Assembly: GCA_905221505.1 (NCBI GenBank)
Contig: CAJNDL010000015.1
Span: 1 to 42,445, forward strand
Direction: 5' to 3'
Origin: a bacterium
Lineage (GTDB): Bacteria; Bacillota; Bacilli; Lactobacillales; Streptococcaceae
Length of the DNA: 42,445 nt
Below are positions 37,720-42,445 of this stretch, piece by piece. A program made the position numbers and the translations under genes. Positions within the stretch are counted from its first letter, which is position 1. Every line of letters begins with the position of its first letter. The notes beneath the pieces were generated by a model that worked only from the letters and a program-made list of their open reading frames with translations, did no database searches and had not been told where the DNA came from.

Positions 37720-38345
37720 TGAAACTCTACTTTGTCCGCCACGGTCGCACCGTCTGGAACCAAGAAGGGCGCTTTCAAGGTGCTAGTGGAGATTCTCCCC
37801 TTCTTCCTGAATCCATTGACACCCTTAAAAAACTCGGCCAGTTTCTCAAGGAAATTCCTTTTGATCAGATTTATGCAAGTGATTTACCTCGGGCAGTCAA
37901 ATCTGCTGAGATTATCCAAAGTCAACTGCAGACTCCCTGTCCTTTAGAAAGCGTTCCTAATCTCCGTGAATGGCAGCTGGGGAAATTAGAAGGTTTGAAA
38001 ATCGCAACTCTAGAAGCTATTTATCCCCAACAAATCCAGGCTTTCCGTACGAATCTTGCCAAGTTTGACACTCAAATGTTTGGAGCTGAATCCCTCTATA
38101 GCACCACGCAACGAACCATCCAATTTATCAAATCACTCAAAGATAGTCCGGCTGAGCGTATTCTAATTGTCGGTCACGGCGCCAATCTTACTGCCAGTCT
38201 TCGTACTCTTCTAGGTTATAAAGAGCCTCTTCTTCGTAAAGATGGCGGTCTAGCAAATGCCAGCCTGACCATTCTAGAAACCCATGATTTTGAAACATTT
38301 ACTCTCGATACTTGGAATGATACCTCTTATCAACAAAGAACTTGA
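37719..38345 (+). CDS. Histidine phosphatase family protein
   Basis: A 208-residue member of the phosphoglycerate mutase/histidine phosphatase superfamily. The catalytic RHG motif is at residues 7-9 in FVRHGRTVWNQEGRFQG, the acid at REWQLGKLEG, and the second His in LIVGHGANL. It is more likely a broad phosphatase than a glycolytic mutase. It ends in a terminator that overlaps its stop codon. A better functional name is not supported. Confidence 0.9.
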   Translation: MKLYFVRHGRTVWNQEGRFQGASGDSPLLPESIDTLKKLGQFLKEIPFDQIYASDLPRAVKSAEIIQSQLQTPCPLESVPNLREWQLGKLEGLKIATLEAIYPQQIQAFRTNLAKFDTQMFGAESLYSTTQRTIQFIKSLKDSPAERILIVGHGANLTASLRTLLGYKEPLLRKDGGLANASLTILETHDFETFTLDTWNDTSYQQRT

Positions 38346-38366
38346 TTTTAGCGTCAAGTTCTTTTT
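38338..38366 (+). terminator. Terminator of the DUF368-ybaK-phosphatase operon
   Basis: GAACTTGA pairs perfectly with TCAAGTTC around an eight-base loop, followed by TTTTT. The first arm contains the stop codon. Confidence 0.88.
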
Positions 38367-38405
38367 AGTTTTGAAAGATTATCCGTGAATTTCTTGGTTA
38401 TTTAT

Positions 38406-38413
38406 GATAAAAT
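38406..38413 (+). promoter_or_regulatory. lysS promoter
   Basis: An extended -10-like TGATAAAAT ends 59 bases before the ATG. I see no T-box features in the leader, which is too short for one. Confidence 0.45.
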
Positions 38414-38463
38414 GGGAGTATCGCAAAAAATGACTCATCGTATTCAATTTTGAGTAAAACTAG

Positions 38464-39963
<1,500 letters not shown>

Positions 39964-39970
39964 GAACTTA

Positions 39971-39997
39971 TCCTCTGGTACTTGCCAGGGGATTTTT
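39971..39997 (+). terminator. Terminator of lysS
   Basis: TCCTCTGG pairs (one G-T) with CCAGGGGA around a short loop, followed by TTTTT. Confidence 0.85.
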
Positions 39998-40005
39998 CGA
40001 TGCAA

Positions 40006-40032
40006 AAAGAGACTGAGGAAAACTCAATCTCT
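40006..40032 (-). terminator. Terminator of the amino-acid ABC operon
   Basis: On the minus strand AGAGATTGAG pairs with CTCAGTCTCT around five bases and is followed by TTTTTG. The first arm overlaps the stop codon of the binding-protein gene. Confidence 0.85.
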
Positions 40033-40863
40033 ACTTTTCACTTCTTTAGTTGCTATATCTTCTCCAAACCATTTTTGGCTAATTTCTTGGAACTTCCCTT
40101 CTTGGTACAGTTGAACAAAGGCTTGGTTTAAAGCTTGTAGTAATCTCTTGTCTGCTGGTCTAACTCCGACTGCAAAGGATTCACTTTCAAATCCTGCTGA
40201 AAAGACATTGTAGTCACTTAATATACCTTCAGACTGGAGATAATAATTAGCATAAACCCGGTCAATCAATAAGGCATCAATCCGGTCATTTTTCAAATCA
40301 ATCAAGGCTTCATTGAAACTCTGGTACTGATTAGCCTTCTGGTCTTTGACACGATTTTTCAGTAAATCTGGCTGAGCTTCAAAGTCTAAATAGCCAGAGG
40401 AACCGGCTTGGGCTCCCAAGGTTTTATCCTTCATATCCTCTACCGAATGAATCTGCTGGCTTTTCTTGGCAACCAGAACCTGCTGATTTTCCATATAAGG
40501 AATGCTAAAGGCAACCTTCTCTCGGCGTTCATCAGTGGCAGAATAGCCATTCCAGATGGCATCAATAGTTCCATTTTGCAGTTCCGTCTCCTTCATATCC
40601 CAGTCAATTGGCTGAAATTGCACCTTGAAACCTAATTTTTCAGAAACTGCTTGTGCCAAATCAATATCAAAACCTGTATATTGGCCATTCTTTTCTTCAA
40701 ATCCCATGGGTACAAAGGTATTGTCAAAACCAATGGTTATACTACCCTGCTCTTGATACTTATCCCAGTTATCTTGCTTGGGATCACTAGCCTTCTGAGT
40801 ACAGGCAGTTAAAAAGAGGGTCAGGAGCGAAACCAACACTAAAGCAATTTTCTTATTAGTCAT
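40024..40863 (-). CDS. Polar amino-acid ABC transporter substrate-binding lipoprotein
   Basis: A lipoprotein of 279 residues in the SBP_bac_3 family. The start is the ATG at 40863 (MTNKKIALVL) with AGGAGGT five bases in front; a GTG two codons earlier is less likely. The lipobox is LTAC with Cys about residue 21. The family segments are ITIGFDNTFVPMGFEEKNGQYTGFD split across 40-65, AIWNGYSATDERREKVAFS and GAQAGSSGY. The substrate, perhaps glutamine, arginine or another polar amino acid, cannot be fixed. Last gene of the three-gene operon. Confidence 0.9.
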   Translation of the reverse strand: MTNKKIALVLVSLLTLFLTACTQKASDPKQDNWDKYQEQGSITIGFDNTFVPMGFEEKNGQYTGFDIDLAQAVSEKLGFKVQFQPIDWDMKETELQNGTIDAIWNGYSATDERREKVAFSIPYMENQQVLVAKKSQQIHSVEDMKDKTLGAQAGSSGYLDFEAQPDLLKNRVKDQKANQYQSFNEALIDLKNDRIDALLIDRVYANYYLQSEGILSDYNVFSAGFESESFAVGVRPADKRLLQALNQAFVQLYQEGKFQEISQKWFGEDIATKEVKSRD

Positions 40864-40872
40864 TGGCACCTC

Positions 40873-41502
40873 CTACTTGGGTTCAACCTTGAGAATCTGA
40901 TCTGCGATATTTTCAGCAAACTGCAAATCGTGGGTAACCACAATCTGCGTCATGCCAAGTTCCCTATTTTGCAAGATTAGTTTTTCCACTTCCAAGCGTA
41001 ATTCTGGATCCAGGGCAGAAGTTGGTTCATCGTAACCTATGATTTCTGGGTCAATCATCATAGCACGCGCCAAGGCCACACGTTGCTTTTGCCCACCAGA
41101 TAGTGAGAAGGGATAGGCTTCTGCATGGCCAGCTAGTCCTAATTGTTCCAAAAGACCTCGCGCCTTCTGCTCAGCCTCATCCTGCTTCATTCCCATGGTT
41201 TTCACAGGAGATAAGGTCAAATTGTCTAGAACTGATAAATGAGGGAACAGTTGAAAATCTTGGAATACAAATCCCAGTAGATTGCGCTTCTCCAGTTCAT
41301 CCAGTTCTAAAGGTTCTCCATTATAAAATATTTGCCCTGAATCAATGGTTTCAAGACCTGCAAGCATGCGTAAGAGAGTTGTCTTACCTCCACCCGAAGG
41401 CCCAACGATAGCCAGGATTTGCTTTTCAGGAATTTTTAGACTGAAATTGGACAAAATTTGCTTTTCACCAAATCCCTTATTAATATTTCGTAATTCTAAC
41501 AT
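40873..41502 (-). CDS. Polar amino-acid ABC transporter ATP-binding protein
   Basis: A 209-residue ATPase with Walker A GPSGGGKTT (34-42), Q-loop in GFVFQDFQLFPHL, signature LSGGQKQRVALARAM, Walker B IIGYDEPTSALD and the H-loop His in VVTHDLQFA. It is short for the family, which usually has about 240 residues, but no motif is missing. It lies between the permease and the binding protein. Confidence 0.94.
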   Translation of the reverse strand: MLELRNINKGFGEKQILSNFSLKIPEKQILAIVGPSGGGKTTLLRMLAGLETIDSGQIFYNGEPLELDELEKRNLLGFVFQDFQLFPHLSVLDNLTLSPVKTMGMKQDEAEQKARGLLEQLGLAGHAEAYPFSLSGGQKQRVALARAMMIDPEIIGYDEPTSALDPELRLEVEKLILQNRELGMTQIVVTHDLQFAENIADQILKVEPK

Positions 41503-41511
41503 GGCAGCCTC

Positions 41512-42153
41512 CTATCTATAGTAACTGTACTTCTTCTCAACTTTTTTGGCAAGAATGGTCACAATACCAATCAAAATCAAGTAAATGGCTCCTGCCAAGA
41601 ACATAGGAACCAGACTAGCATCACGGTTGGCAGCTGTTCGACTCGCCAAGATAAGGTCAGAAATACCCAGAGCATAGACCAGGGAAGTATCCTTGACCAA
41701 ACTCATAACCTCATTAAAGACACTAGGAAGAACAATCTTGGTCACCTGGGGCAAAATAATATAACGCACTGTGTCAAAGGGACTAAACTTCAAGACCTTG
41801 GCAGCCTCATATTGACCTCTGGGGATGGTATCAATCCCTCCACGAAAGATTTCAGCAAAGTAAGCCGCATAATTCAAAACAAAGGCAATAATAGCCGCAG
41901 GAAGACGATCAAAACGAATTCCAATACTTGGGAGCACATAATAGATAAAGATCAATTGCAAGAGCAAGGGTGTCCCCCGCATAATCCAAATGTAAATGTT
42001 AATCAGATGATGGAGGGGCTTCCAATGGACTTGCAAGGCAAAGGCAATCAAAATGCCCAAGGGAATAGAAAAAATCAAGACCAGTGCAAAAACCTGCAAA
42101 GTCATGCTTGCACCGCTCAATAAACTCGGTAATATCTCAAACAAATAAGACAT
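41512..42153 (-). CDS. Polar amino-acid ABC transporter permease
   Basis: A 213-residue permease of the His/Glu/Gln/Arg/opine family with about five membrane helices. The cytoplasmic coupling loop is EIFRGGIDTIPRGQYEAAKVLKF, and the segments WIMRGTPLLLQLIFIYY and LPQVTKIVLPSVFNE are typical. A single permease gene suggests a homodimer. It is first in its operon, with AGGAGGT before the ATG. Confidence 0.94.
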   Translation of the reverse strand: MSYLFEILPSLLSGASMTLQVFALVLIFSIPLGILIAFALQVHWKPLHHLINIYIWIMRGTPLLLQLIFIYYVLPSIGIRFDRLPAAIIAFVLNYAAYFAEIFRGGIDTIPRGQYEAAKVLKFSPFDTVRYIILPQVTKIVLPSVFNEVMSLVKDTSLVYALGISDLILASRTAANRDASLVPMFLAGAIYLILIGIVTILAKKVEKKYSYYR

Positions 42154-42182
42154 ACTGACACCTCCTAAAAATAATTGCTCCT

Positions 42183-42211
42183 ATTATAGCATGAATAAAC
42201 AAAATAACCAA
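42183..42211 (-). promoter_or_regulatory. Promoter of the amino-acid ABC operon
   Basis: Minus-strand TTGGTT (42211-42206), 17-base spacer, extended -10 TGCTATAAT (42191-42183), about 30 bases before the ATG. Confidence 0.75.
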
Positions 42212-42250
42212 CTATTTTTGTAAAAAAATTCTTTTTTAATAGAAAAAATA

Positions 42251-42354
42251 TAGTGTCTTAAAGCTAGAATAGGACAATACAACTTCTAAATCCTTGTTAG
42301 AAATTTGATTTGAATTCCCTAATCGATTTGTTTATATTCCATTTCAATATATTA
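42251..42354 (+). repeat. RUP element, second copy
   Basis: A 104-base unit, TAGTGTCTTAAAGCTAGAAT at its left end and ATTTCAATATATTA at its right, aligning end to end with the copy at 22368-22468 (shared CTAGAATAG-, TTTGTT- and ATTTCAAT- blocks). TA dinucleotides flank it at 42249-42250 and 42355-42356. It lies between the ABC-operon promoter and the IS630 end. Confidence 0.78.
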
Positions 42355-42368
42355 TAATTTACAAGTAA

Positions 42369-42445
42369 AGTTAATTGAAACAAGAACAAGACAAAAGAGC
42401 CTCAAAAAAAGTATTGCAACTTGGTAATACCTTTTTGAGGTGCTT
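42369..42445 (-). pseudogene. IS630-type transposase, 3' fragment at the right window edge
   Basis: The reverse complement of this stretch equals 75-151 at all but one of 77 positions and encodes the same C-terminal residues (KHLKKVLPSCNTFFEALLSC) up to a TAA. The rest of the element lies outside the window. Confidence 0.88.

Overview
The window looks like a chromosome segment of a Streptococcus of the mitis group (S. pneumoniae, S. pseudopneumoniae, S. mitis or a close relative). The evidence is the CiaR/CiaH two-component system next to pepN, the streptococcal proteins RocS and MacP, a SufCDSUB operon, a CodY box in front of ilvE, low GC, many extended -10 promoters, and BOX and RUP repeats together with IS630-type insertion-sequence debris. 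Both window ends lie inside copies of the same IS630-type element in opposite orientation, so the window may be one contig of a draft assembly that breaks at repeats. Most genes are on the minus strand.

Layout. 1-330: IS630 3' end fused to the 5' end of an IS200-like element. 354-5007 (minus): ciaH, ciaR, pepN. 5129-7829 (minus): a little-studied operon of DUF2829, a short-chain dehydrogenase, a frameshifted NUDIX gene, a free-standing PEP-utilising barrel and an ASCH-domain protein. 7918-8806: dead IS630-family copy. 9082-14276 (minus): sufC-D-S-U-B iron-sulfur cluster assembly operon. 14427-16801 (minus): fRMsr-type GAF protein, dnaX, DUF3272. 16887-18693 (minus): rpsA, tRNA-Gln, tRNA-Tyr, DUF2969. 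18792-21804 (minus): ilvE and an oligopeptide-binding lipoprotein behind a perfect CodY box. 22080-22834: dead IS630 copy carrying a RUP element with TA target duplication and a second palindromic element. 22894-25656 (minus): an ATP-grasp enzyme with two esterase-like hydrolases. 25792-28157 (minus): thiI and its cysteine desulfurase. 28296 (plus): small membrane protein behind a CiaR-type direct repeat. 28722-29348: terminator, transposase remnant and a BOX element. 29349-35344 (minus): glmU, nudF, macP, pfs, rocS, DEDDh exonuclease, membrane glycerophosphodiesterase. 35500-39963 (plus): GH25 lysozyme-like protein, DUF368 polyprenyl-phosphate transporter, YbaK deacylase, histidine phosphatase, lysS. 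40024-42153 (minus): polar amino-acid ABC transporter. 42251-42445: a second RUP element and the IS630 3' end.

How the genes work together. Envelope stress and wall synthesis recur: CiaRH, GlmU (UDP-GlcNAc), MacP (PBP2a activation), the DUF368 lipid-carrier transporter and the GH25 protein. The Suf operon and the IscS-ThiI pair are two separate sulfur-trafficking routes, for Fe-S clusters and for tRNA thiolation. ilvE and the peptide-binding lipoprotein form a CodY-type nitrogen unit. The small protein gene at 28296 carries a probable binding site for the CiaR encoded in the same window.

I see no CRISPR array, phage or defence island. The best candidates for something little described are the DUF2829/SDR/NUDIX/PEP-barrel/ASCH operon, the ATP-grasp/double-esterase operon, an apparently leaderless fRMsr-dnaX transcript, and the nested mobile elements. 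Functional calls rest on reading the proteins and on memory of the families; no searches were run.
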